From assembly GCA_002633025.1 (NCBI GenBank), contig NMRB01001342.1, positions 72,439 to 136,438 of the forward strand: 64,000 nt of DNA. The letters run 5' to 3'. The stretch is from Notospermus geniculatus. Lineage: Eukaryota > Nemertea > Pilidiophora > Heteronemertea > Lineidae. Below, one piece after another: positions 38,001-48,600 of this stretch. The translations under genes were made by a program, and so were the position numbers. Position 1 is the stretch's first letter; each line of letters starts with the position of its first letter. Below the pieces are notes generated by a model. The model worked only from the letters and a program-made list of their open reading frames with translations. It was not told where the DNA came from and made no database searches.

Positions 38001-40991
38001 TTTCTAAGAATCGGTGCAAAATGCATGACTTCCTTGATCAGACATGCTATGTCTGGCAACATGAAAGACCACACCAAAGTGTTGTGATCGAAGGCCAGAC
38101 CTAAGCGTAACTAACAGTCAGTGAGAGAATATTTGAACATACCATTCATCATTCCTTCTTTTGCCCCAAGAAAAAACATGCCAGCCTGAATCAGTTGATC
38201 ATACTGACTACCATTAAGGGTTGTGACATCGCCACACCCTCTGATGCTTACACTAGTCTTATGATGAAGCCAATACATGTGGGGGTTCAAGCAGGCCTTG
38301 CCGTTTGACGGGCGCGATTTTGCATGCACCTCGCAAACAATAGAAATTCTATTGTTTGCGAGGTGCATGCAAAATCGCGCCCGTCAAACGGCAAGGCCTG
38401 GTTCAAGGATGGAGAACTTTGATCAGCTGACTAGATTTTCTAGAATTTCAGCCCATTCACATTGGTTTTAAACTTCAAAACTGTCAAAATCCATGTCTGG
38501 CAAGTGTGGCTGGCAAAAAAATTACATGTAGTTTCTTTTTTAGTGAATTCACATTCTGTCATCCAAGGTTTACATGGTATTAGCCTTTATCAATAAGTAG
38601 GTCACTGTGACCTACATTCAGTCATCAATGCATAGGATGGAAATGACTTTAGCCCTTTAGTCTTGAGTTGTGGCCCACATCGAAGATGATGCGAATGACC
38701 TTGGAGGAATAATTCCTCCATGGAATGACCAACCAATATTGCTTTGCTATAAAGGAAATTACATTCTGTTTCTCCCTCCCCCCCCCCGAACGTCACCAGA
38801 CAAGACCACATGTAAGATGTCGCACAGTGTGTGGGAGTATAAGCTACCATAACAGAGTGCGATAAAGCTTCATCAAAAGTCAATACCCATCCATGACATA
38901 CCTGATTGTTTGATGTAGGTAACTGCAAATCAGATTATGTCGCCTCTCTCATCTCCCACCAGACAATGTACACAGCTGTAGTTGTGATATTGATGTCAGA
39001 GACAGTCAGTGACCATGGTTACGAGCTGGTCCTGCCCACCTCATGAATGAAACACTTTTGCAAGATACTGAACTTGGTATACAATGTAGGTCTCATCCTT
39101 GATTGAGGCACCACAATTTGGGGAGTACATGTAGTGCAATCTGTTTGGCAAGAAGTTTGCTGTTGAGCTGTGAACAATGACAGTACACGAGCAATTGCAA
39201 CTGGATTGTCAATGTGATCAATAATTGATACCACATGTACCGGGTATCTTGGTAATAATACCTCCATGGTTGTCAATGGGATTCATGGCAATACATAATA
39301 GTGTCTAGGATTGGAAGAAGAACTGTCATTTAGTCGCAAGTTTGTGTTGCATTAGTGGAAGAGGTATATTAGAATCGAATGGGAAGCTGGTAACACTGTA
39401 CATGTAGCTTCATTCAAGAACTGGTATTGTCCACGGCACATTGAGGGGAGTACCCGTCCCCCACTGACACGTATCTTCAGTCTGGAAGGCAATTTCATCC
39501 GGTCCTACTAAATTGAGACAACAAGCGTCAAGTTGAGACAACTTGAGACAACAACCCAATAACTTGCGTCAACAAGGTTTTTCAATTATTTTTTGCCAAT
39601 TAACTATGAGAAAGTTCAATTTACATATCTTCTGAGAGTTTGAATGCATTTGGAACAGGGCCAACGAAGATATCTTTTCATGATTTTGTTGCACAAAATC
39701 GCGTCCGCCGACTCTGCAAAATGGCCGCCGGTCGCTGGCGCCCCTGGTGGCAGGAGAATGAACCAAGCCTATCTGCACTTGGCAGGCATTTTGTGGACGC
39801 TAAAATAATGATCAATATCTTCGTTGGTCCTGTTCCAAATGCATTCAAACTCTCAGAAGATATGTAAATTGAACTTTCTCATAGTTAATTGGCAAAAAAT
39901 AAGTGAAAAAACCTTGTTGACGCAAGTTATTGGGTTGTTGTCTCAAGTTGTCTCAACTTGACGCTTGTTGTCTCAATTTAGTAGGACCCATTTCATCAAA
40001 CAATTGTGAACAAGAAGCAATCTGAATTCAGTACATTGGAACATAATGCTACATTGTAGCTGATCCTTATGTGTCTGACATTAGTACAGGATCAAGCATC
40101 CTGTGCTGATATCAGACACATTAGACATTTTTCATTCACTCTTCGGTATATAGCTGTCAGGCTGTCTGACTCAAGTGCAACCCTTGTTTCTGAAAAGAAT
40201 AAATATGTACATGTAAAAATTTCAAGAAGAGAAACGGGCCAAGGCCTGTAGGCGTATGACATACAATTACAACACCCACATCTGTGAATCGAGCTACATA
40301 CCTTCGGTGGTGTGTAGTATTCCAACATGTGACCACCAGTTGTCTTCACCAAAACAAGTTGACAACGCTCCCATTTTGATTTTCCGCAATAGTCCTCACC
40401 AATCAACTGGTTAACAATCCCCTTCTTGATGCATTCCACAATCAGTTTTGTCAACTTCGTTTTATCGTGTTTTTCCTTTGGTCTACCATGCTTTTTCCTG
40501 GCAAAGTTAATGTTCGATTCCGGCGAAAGATCAACCTCATCGCTGTGTTGTTTAAACAGGCCCCGTACGCTCCCTTTAAAGTTCCGAAATGATAACTTGC
40601 GGAAAAAAGGTTTGTGAGATTTATGGTTGACTGGCGAGTGCTGTTCTTCCGTTTCAGAATAATCCTCATCGAAGATGAGCGGTCGGTTCCGATGAGGGGT
40701 TGGCGACAAGCTGCTCGTTCTCTTGGCTTTTTGCAATGAGAGAGGGGACGGGAAGCATGACTGCACATACTTTGGCTCTACCAACGCATGGAAGTGTTCA
40801 AGAAAATGTGTGACAAATGCACTAGCGAATTCGGACCCAACACCAGGCCTGTCTATGCTGGGATTATCACACAGAAACAGCCTGAAGTTCCTGGCGAACT
40901 CTACCGCAGCTGTCGACGCATTCTGCTCACAAAAATCTGACCACCTGATGTAGCTGGTATCCCCATTGACCGAGGCCATGTCCTGCACCAT
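26057..40991 (-). CDS. SH2B: SH2B-family adaptor protein (SH2B1/APS/Lnk orthologue)
   Basis: Adaptor that binds activated insulin/cytokine receptor tyrosine kinases and JAK, at the inner membrane face. Exons (minus strand order): 40991-40302, 32383-32282, 32132-32014, 29515-29445, 28124-27933, 26921-26716, 26428-26057; 583 codons plus stop, all phases consistent. N-terminal Phe-zipper dimerisation helix at about residues 15-50 ([20 protein letters not shown]), basic stretch, PH domain about 195-303 ([15 protein letters not shown] is near-diagnostic), proline-rich VPPRTP, SH2 domain about 413-515 with FLVRQSETR (phosphotyrosine-binding Arg kept), and C-terminal AVENHYTFV, matching the Cbl-recruiting tyrosine motif of APS. 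Start: first ATG of the open frame (a second ATG four codons on is possible). Exon 5 uses an unusual GTTGGT donor. A single SH2B gene fits a non-vertebrate. Which vertebrate paralogue it equals cannot be said. Confidence 0.95.
28556..28581. repeat. 26-bp perfect palindrome
   Basis: ATTCTGGTCGTGA followed directly by its reverse complement TCACGACCAGAAT, inside a locally GC-rich patch (28480-28660) of an SH2B intron. Function unknown; it may be the core of an old foldback element. Confidence 0.7.
29740..30066. repeat. 327-bp direct repeat, copy 1
   Basis: Nearly identical to 30296-30622 (same length, only a few substitutions noticed, such as CGAGGCG/CAAGGCG). It lies in an SH2B intron and includes no exon. 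Confidence 0.9.
30296..30622. repeat. 327-bp direct repeat, copy 2, next to an N
   Basis: Begins immediately after the N at 30295 and repeats 29740-30066. The position beside a gap suggests two haplotypes placed in series rather than true duplication. Confidence 0.9.
33685..33840 (+). repeat. Dispersed repeat ending GACGACTTC...GTTTT (copy 1)
   Basis: Contains AGAGATCCCAGAGGATCTCTGG (a stem-loop), then CCTGAGGAAGACCCTGATTG, GGTCGAAAATTT and GGAGACGACTTC. A diverged copy lies in opposite orientation at 53520-53620. The CTGAGGAAGACCC...GGGGTCGAAA hairpin resembles tails of some retroelements; class not proven. Confidence 0.6.
34408..34468 (+). repeat. Dispersed repeat GTGAGCGGATGAAGAG (copy 1)
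   Basis: CAGCAGGGGTTTGTGTGAGC...GAGGTAAAAACCCCTGCTGTG, a short self-complementary unit. A copy in the opposite orientation is at 49715-49770 in the CFAP251 gene. Confidence 0.6.
35432..35766. mobile_element. MITE with AAGGGCCATTTAGAC termini
   Basis: AGGGCCATTTAGACAAC...CAAAAA at the left mirrors TTTTTTGGCTTGGTCGTCTATACGGCCCT at the right. Interior holds repeated CGATCGGAT / CCACATTCGACC words. No ORF. Confidence 0.6.
37512..37615. mobile_element. Foldback element, imperfect palindrome
   Basis: Arms CAGGCCTTGTCTTAAGGCGA... and ...TCGCCTGAAAAGACAAGGCCTG around the centre AATAGAAATTCTATT near 37566. Same centre and outer ends as the perfect palindrome at 38292-38400. Confidence 0.8.
38292..38400. 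mobile_element. Foldback element, 109-bp perfect palindrome
   Basis: 54-base arms from CAGGCCTTGCCGTTTGACGG to its exact mirror, centred at 38346 (TAGAA-A-TTCTA). No mismatch was found between the arms when read base by base. No coding capacity; a transcript would fold into a long hairpin. Confidence 0.9.
39500..39989. mobile_element. 490-bp foldback MITE with 8-bp target duplication
   Basis: Ends GGTCCTACTAAATTGAGACA and the matching mirror, arms about 170 bases each, central unique part of about 140 bases (GCCGCCGGTCGCTGGC). Direct repeat ATTTCATC flanks it (39492-39499, 39990-39997). An 8-bp duplication is typical of hAT-type transposition; assignment is inference. Confidence 0.85.
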
Positions 40992-42677
40992 TGAGGCATT
41001 ATTATAGTGAAGAAATCGGGATTTTAAGGCTGAAATATGCCCGACACATGCGTGACATACATGACTGCAATAAATATCTGAAACCGGAAGACATCGTGCC
41101 AGAATAACAATTTGCGCATTCGGGTCATGCGCATCACCTGGTGTTAGGATCGAGAACTGAATAACTGGATGTGGAGTTAATCCAAACTGTCTGAAATCAG
41201 TATAAAAGTGCCTCCAAAGTCACAAACTCCTACCCCGGTGTAGTAGAACATGAACATTTACCACAATATCAACCCTGAAAGAAAAGATGAAGGCTTCATA
41301 CAAACGTAAATCAATTAGTTCATTCAAGGCCTTGTAGTTCATTATTATTTTGCGCCTCTTCAAAAATGTCAACATTAGGCGGTAGGTGGCAGCAACTGAC
41401 GGCAGCAATCGCGTTCACTCTCCAACACACGGACAAACTCTCCAACACCCAGACGATAACGTCACTGGTAGGCGATAGGTGGCAGCAGGTGACGGTCGTG
41501 GTGGAATTCAGTCTCTAATTCGCCCCCCCTCTCTCTCCCCACTACGTCATGTCATTACGATATCATTGTAGGATGATGCATTTGACTGCTAACTTATGCC
41601 ATGCCAGTTGTCTCTATCTTGTGCCATCACCAAAGAGGGCCCCTTGAGAATGAGACAAAACTCTCATGCCGACACCGTCAACTGCTGCCATCTAGCGGCC
41701 CTTTGGACTACCAGTCACAGTTAGCTTGGAGATTTGTATTCTTGCGTGGAGAGTGGCTTCACCTGCACCGTCAGCTGCTGCCCCCTAGCGTCTAAAGTGT
41801 AAAGTTTCATAGAGAACACAAAGTTTCACAGGGAAAAAAATACATTTCATTAGATAATGACATCATCCCCAGTGTCATTTTGGTTCCACTTGTCACATGT
41901 TCCAAAAATTCATCAAAAATTTGGGGAGGCAAGACAAAGGAAGGGCAGGTGGCAGAGACGGACATCACATATGGATCCGGCCACACCCGCCTGCATGACA
42001 AAACAAACAGCATGTAGGCTATGGCAAGCCGATAGTCCTTTCTGGCCTAAAATATGATTTAGGACCCTATACTACATGTCGGTTGGCTTTTGGCCCTGAA
42101 CTACAGTTTCCGGCATCATAAACCATGGTTTAGAGCATAAGAAACCTAGGCCTATATCTTGGCCCTTGTATGGCCGAGTACAACATGCACTGCATCAATT
42201 AACAACCCAGGAACAACATTTTTTTGTAATTCTACATTCATTTTATACATCTTGTATGTACAGTCAGTGCTATAAAACAATAGTCAAAATATCCTTTAAT
42301 AAACTATTCTTTGTCACTGATTTGCTTGTAAAGCATATTCATCTTATTTACAAAATGGAACGATGTAACCTAATTCACACTATTCAACTTAAAAAGGACG
42401 GACTCAAGATACATGTATGGTGCAGAACATGATACAAAGTATGACTGAGGGCCAGCAAGGCTGATGTGGACCATGGGAATTTTTGTGTAAAAACTGGCAT
42501 CACTGAGTGTTCCGACAAGGCTGAAGGTTTTCTGAGACACAGACACAATCCAACAGTCTTTAGAGAGAACACAAAACAAGAAATAAAAAAGTTACGTCAC
42601 AAAAAATCTCTGTACTTGTAATTTTACTTTTTCAGGGAATCAAGATGGCTGTTTCACAGTCTTGGTGAGACTGACTT
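40992..42677. other. Intergenic: SH2B upstream region and CFAP251 3' flank
   Basis: 1.7 kb between two minus-strand genes. The part near 41000-41200 should hold the SH2B promoter, though no TATA or initiator is clear. It contains the CTCF-like cluster. No ORF here is supported. Confidence 0.6.
41381..41789. promoter_or_regulatory. Inverted cluster of four CTCF-like motifs
   Basis: Four copies of a 22-base motif with core TAGRKGGCAGCANNTGACGG: plus strand at 41381-41402 and 41474-41495, minus strand at 41675-41696 and 41768-41789. Spacing within pairs is 93 and 93 bases, and CACTCTCC and ACTGGTAG are shared between the pairs, so the pairs are an old inverted duplication. The core TAGRKGGCAGC fits the bilaterian CTCF consensus. 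Lies between the SH2B start and the CFAP251 end; a boundary or promoter role is inferred. Confidence 0.6.
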
Positions 42678-45600
42678 TTATAATATTGTCTGGACAGTCT
42701 GGCCTCGTTCTGCTTCCAGATTTAGAACGTCTGAATACATGGAAAATCCCAGCACCTCATTGGCAAACATCTCTGCCGTGATTTCAAATGGTAGATTGTC
42801 AGCAATGAGATCACCAGCCGTTGTAGGATCAAATTCGAGTTCCTCACTACTGCCACCTTCTGGATTGCAGCCTAATAACGTTGTCAGGTATTCTGCAAGT
42901 TCGTACTCGGTCATGTGCTCTCCTGAAAAAAAAGACACCTATAAACACACAACGCATGGAAATACTGATCTGATGCATCAAGAGCTTTCTCACATTGGCC
43001 TCCTTAACACACCATTGTCACATGGCATCTGTACGTCAGCCAGGGAGACATCTGTTATAGGGAAACAGAGGGGTGGCTTTGCTCTCAGATCTTAACTTTT
43101 ATTACCTTGAGTTCATAAATTTATTAAAACACCTCATATTCAGTATAGATTTCTCTGATGTTTTTACCTTTACTCTGGAGCAAGTCCAACATCTCCCCTC
43201 TTTCAATTGATGCAGCTTGGTCACCAGGGAACCCTAGCATTTCGAATGCCCATTTCAGCCGATCTGGTGAGAGGCCAAATGCAGGACGATGATTTACATA
43301 CACTGAAAGAAACAAATGTACAATCTCAATTCTGATCAAGCAGTGATCACCAATGCAAAGAACAGACAGAATACTTGAGAAATCACATTTTACATGCAGC
43401 CCCTATACTCACATTTGATAAAATCACCGAGGTCAATTTTGTCAACATATTTGCCAGTCTCGACATATTTGCTGTATTTGATTTCATTCAGCATGTCCAT
43501 GATCTGAAAAGTAAACAGCGAATATTGGAATGCTCTGATCAGCTTATAAAGAAACTAGACAAACACTGATGGAATAAGAATAACTTTTCGTACCTCTTGT
43601 TCAGATGGATAGAATCCCATTGCTCTCATGACGAATGGCACCTCTGAGAGAGGGATGTGAGTTGACACCTGGCGGGTTTCCATTGTATTCACATCTTGAC
43701 TGAAATATCAATGAGAAACGTTATTTAGATTGACTATAGTTTGATGCTCAGGTGCTTAGTTGCAACCATTCTTCAAACCATGTGTAGTGCATCCATCTCC
43801 AGTCAGATTTCAAAAGTCAGGAGTAGGCCTATGTAGCTTCGTGAGTACAAAAAACACAAGAAATGGGTGTTGCTGGAATCAGTTTGTCAAACTAACCTTC
43901 GAATTTGTGCATAATAGAAGTAGTCTTCAAGTTCAGCGAAAAGTTCGCCTCTGCGACCACCATCCAGCAGTCCATAGAATGGGATCAAATCTTCACCACC
44001 TAGAAGTGCCTGAGCCTCGAGAGCGCTGGGAAGAGAAAGACATATTTAGTCTACATATACATAAGAATGAAGTCATTATGAAGGAAAAACGATTGGAATG
44101 ACAAGAATGAAAAACGTTAAGGGTATTGGGTCAAAATTCTGGCTTTAGTACATGGAAGATAGAACACAACAAGATAATCCATGATTTACTAAGACAATCC
44201 TTGATTCACTCACGGATAGTTGGTATCCCACATATGGACTGTAGCATCAGCACCTCCTGCTGTGAAGAGGAACGAGCCGTCATAACTGCAGGCCAAATTA
44301 CTGATCTGGAACAGTAAACAGTAACATAAGCAGACGTCATCTGAAGAACATTCTTCATATTTCGCTTTCCCCATGGAACACTACAGAATTGAAATGGATG
44401 AATACTGCTATTGACGACAACTGATTGCCAACCTTTCCTGGATGAGCGATGAGAGCCATTGAGTTGTGTGGATTTCCGTTCAGTGGCATAATGCTTAGGC
44501 CAACTTTATCTGTTGTTATGTAGGCCATATAGCGTCTCTCAGTGTCAGTCCCTGGGATCACAATCACAACATATTTGCTGTATTTGATTTCATTCAGCAT
44601 GTCCATGATCTGAAAAGTAAACAGCGAATATTGGAATGCTCTGATCAGCTTATAAAGAAAGTAGACAAACACTGATGGAATAAGAATAACTTTTTGTACC
44701 TCTTGTTCAGATGGATAGAATCCCATTGCTCTCATGACGAATGGCACCTCTGAGAGAGGGATGTGAGTTGACACCTGGCGGGTCTCCATTGTATTCACAT
44801 CTTGACTGAAATATCAATGAGAAACGTTATTTAGATTGACTATAGTTTGATGCTCAGGTGCTTAGTTGCAACCATTCTTAAAACCATGTGTTGTGCATCC
44901 ATCTCCAGTCAGATTTCAGGCCTATGTAGCTTCGTGAGTACAAAAAACACAAGAAATGGGTGTTGCTGGAATCAGTTTGTGAAACTAACCTTCGAATTTG
45001 TGCATAATAGAAGTAGTCTTCAAGTTCAGCGAAAAGTTCGCCTCTGCGACCACCATCCAGCAGTCCATAGAATGGGATCAAATCTTCACCACCAAGAAGT
45101 GCCTGAGCCTCGAGAGCGCTGGGAAGAGAAAGACATATTTAGTCTACATATACATAAGAATGAAGTCATTATGAAGGAAAAACGATTGGAATGACAAGAA
45201 TGAAAAACGTTAAGGGTATTGGGTCAAAATTCTGATTGCCAGTGTGCGAAGCTGAACCACTGGCTTTAGTACATGGAAGATAGAACACAACAAGATAATC
45301 CACAATTTACTAAGACAATCCTTGATTCACTCACGGATAGTTGGTATCCCACATATGGACTGTAGCATCAGCACCTCCTGCTGTGAAAAGGAACGAGCCG
45401 TCATAACTGCAGGCCAAATTACTGATCTGGAACAGTAAACAGTAATATAAGCAGACGTCATCTGAAGAACATTCTTCATATTTCGCTTTCCCCATGGAAC
45501 ACTATAGAATTGAAATGGATGAATACTGCTATTGACGACAACTGATTGCCAACCTTTCCTGGATGAGCGATGAGAGCCATTGAGTTGTGTGGATTGCCGT

Positions 45601-48600
45601 TCAGTGGCATAATGCTTAGGCCAACTTTATCTGTTGTTATGTAGGCCATATAGCGTCTCTCAGTGTCAGTCCCTGGGATCACAATCACTCTGAAATGAGA
45701 AGAAGGGTATACATGTAGTTGTTTACAAATACATCTAACACAACATTTTGGATTATCAGAACAGAAGACAATTTATGTTCAGATGAACACATACATGTAC
45801 ACGTAACACACTTACTTCTCAAGCGGGGAACCATACGTTGGACCGAGTAATGTTTTCCGGCACATTTTTGTGGTTGAGTTGTAAAGCTTGAACTTGAATT
45901 GGTCATTTGTTGTGAGAATGAATTGTTCCTTTGTGACCGGTGGGTACATAGCTATAGACAACGGCACAGCACTCTGTTCAATACGATCAGTGTTGCTGAC
46001 TCTCAGATCATCCTTGCTGCTGCTCACAAGATCATACTCAACCTGGAAGGAAAGACGGAGCACTAACGGGTGTGGGGTTGTGTCTAAAACAAAATGAAGT
46101 GAACATGTTCCGCATTCCTCATCACTGTTTTTACAAGGCTAAGTCATGAATGAAAGTAAAAGCCTAAGGGCCGTATGATCGGGTCGGACTTTAGCCTGAA
46201 GTATAGCTGAGGTTAGACTTTCTCTGTGCTTGAAGCACTGTCTGAGAAAAGTCACACTTTGGCCAAAGTCCAACCCAAGCATATGGCCATAAGAGTTTTG
46301 TACCCACCAGCATGCGATCTTCCCCCAGTGACATCAATCGTGGAAGATTTGAATCTAACTGGACAGTGAATATGATGTCTTTGATGAGCTTATAATGTGC
46401 TCGATTTCGTCCCAGGTAAATCCACGGTTCACTGTCACTGGAAGCCTTGAAGACTGATACAGTGAACTCTGCATCCTGAAATAAACCAATGATGATGAGT
46501 TAGAAAATATGTGTAAGTTATATTCCAAGATGTAACAAGGAAGATAAATCATAAATGGATATGAATTGACTATGCTTTCAACAATAAATGCTTTAGAAGA
46601 TAACTTACTGCAGTGGCCAAATATTCAGAATCATGGCTAAATACACAGTGTGTAATGGCATCGCGGGCATATCGGAATGGCTCGCTGACCTCATCTTCCA
46701 GAGTTATGGCATCTAAGACTCGCACACTACCATTCATGAATCCCACAGCTGGAATAAAATAATCAAAAGTCCGAGTCCACACTTGGATCTTAGTAACTTC
46801 AGAAACGATTATAAAATACTAAAATCCTCAGTTAGAATGTAGTCTCACGACATGGCACAATATCATCTGTAGGCCTATACAATAGCTTGGTAGATAAGGT
46901 ACACTGAATTGATATTGCAATATGTTGGCCTTGATGAGCTGGGAATAAATAGAAAGTGTACAAACCCAAATATTCTCCTCGGGGGTCGAATGCACAACAC
47001 CTAATCATGTTGCCTCTCTCGAAGTACCTCGAGGCCACCGGTAACTTTCTTTCATAGTCCCAGATCTTCAGCAGTCCTGAATAACTTCCCATGGCCAACT
47101 TGGGTCTGAAAATGAGAACAACAATATAAGTCAAGTCTACTTCATTACCATGGGACATGAGACAAAATCCAGTGAATTCAGCTAAGCTGCCTGCACTTGG
47201 TCAGGGTGATGGAGTTCAGTTTTTCAGCCTTGTCTTGGGAAACACTATGGTGACTAGGTAGGTCACAGATTTGATTTCCACAGAGAACAAGGCCTATCCA
47301 CAGCCCTACTTTCAATGTACCATTACCAAGTATACTGCAGCTATATGAGGGCAGATGGATCTGTGGTTCTACGTCACGATCTACTTACTCAAATGGATGA
47401 GAAGCTAAGGCATAGACTGCAGCATCATGATCACGATGGATAACCTGAAATATTATACACAACCCATTGACTCATTTTGTAACCACCACTAGCATTTGCT
47501 AATGTTCCACATTCTGCAATGTAGTGCAACTGAAGGCTTTTCTGAAGAAGTATCCTTAGAATGGATAGGAAGATGAAGATATACCAATCACACCATACAA
47601 AAGTGTGATTCATTAACTCTTGACTCACATCCACTTTGGTTCCATCTGACGTGATGTAGCCAAATATTGCTGACAGTGTCCCCACAGCATAATCACGGAT
47701 CACAAATTTCCTGGCAGCAATGGTTGCATCTGGAGAGGATAGTCTCCACTTTCGCCATCACTGTAACAGAATGAATCAGTGTCAAAAAAGTTGAGAACTT
47801 AGCATCTACCTTTACATGGTAAAGTTGCAATGGAAATGGCTTCTGAGTATCAAGAACAAAACTCCAGTAAAGTACCAAGAGCTTGTAAAATGGAGACATA
47901 ATCATACAGAATACTGGTGGGAGATAATGAACACTGTAGATCAGACTCAATACTTACATGTGATCAAATTCAGGCATGAAGGCAAAGGAGAGCGAGTTGA
48001 TTTGACCAATATTGAAGTCTTGGTACCTGAAAATTGATCCACATCACCGATATTTACAAATGTACCATAGACAGCGGTAAGAAGGACTATGCAAGGATGT
48101 TTGAATCAAGACAGTCATGATATTTCAAGTCAATAGCAGCAAATAAAGATACCTCAAATCATGAAAATGCTGGAGAAAGTCGCCTCAATCTACTACCTTC
48201 AAACGTCACATGAATGCCCAGTTTAAAATCTTACCAGTTGACGAGTTTCAAAGTCTGGTCAAAGAATTTGACATGTCCATTGGCATCTCCCACCACAATG
48301 AACTCATCAGTTGTCGTTAACACATTCATGCTTCTTTCCTGCAGCTTCACCAGTTTCAATGCTTTCTTGTCTGGTGTGGATTCGAATGCCTCGACTTTTG
48401 TCAGGGGTTTATTGCTGTCCCAAACAACCAGGTTACCAATGGAAGTGGCTGTCAAAGCTCGACTACTATTTCTCTGGTAGATGGTTTGACTGTATTTTCC
48501 AACTGGCTTATTGAAGTCATGGTCTGAGAGGGGTGGAGCATAGTACTTCATCTTTCCATCGTTCTGGAATTGGAAGGGGTTGAAAGCATCAGAATGTGGA

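Larger units (their letters stand above)
32384..40301. other. First intron of SH2B, foldback-element rich
   Basis: 7.9 kb without a supported coding exon. Contains elements at 33685-33840, 34408-34468, 35432-35766, 37512-37615, 38292-38400 and 39500-39989, each listed separately, and gaps at 34291 and 37333. Open frames here lack family similarity and splice logic. Confidence 0.7.
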
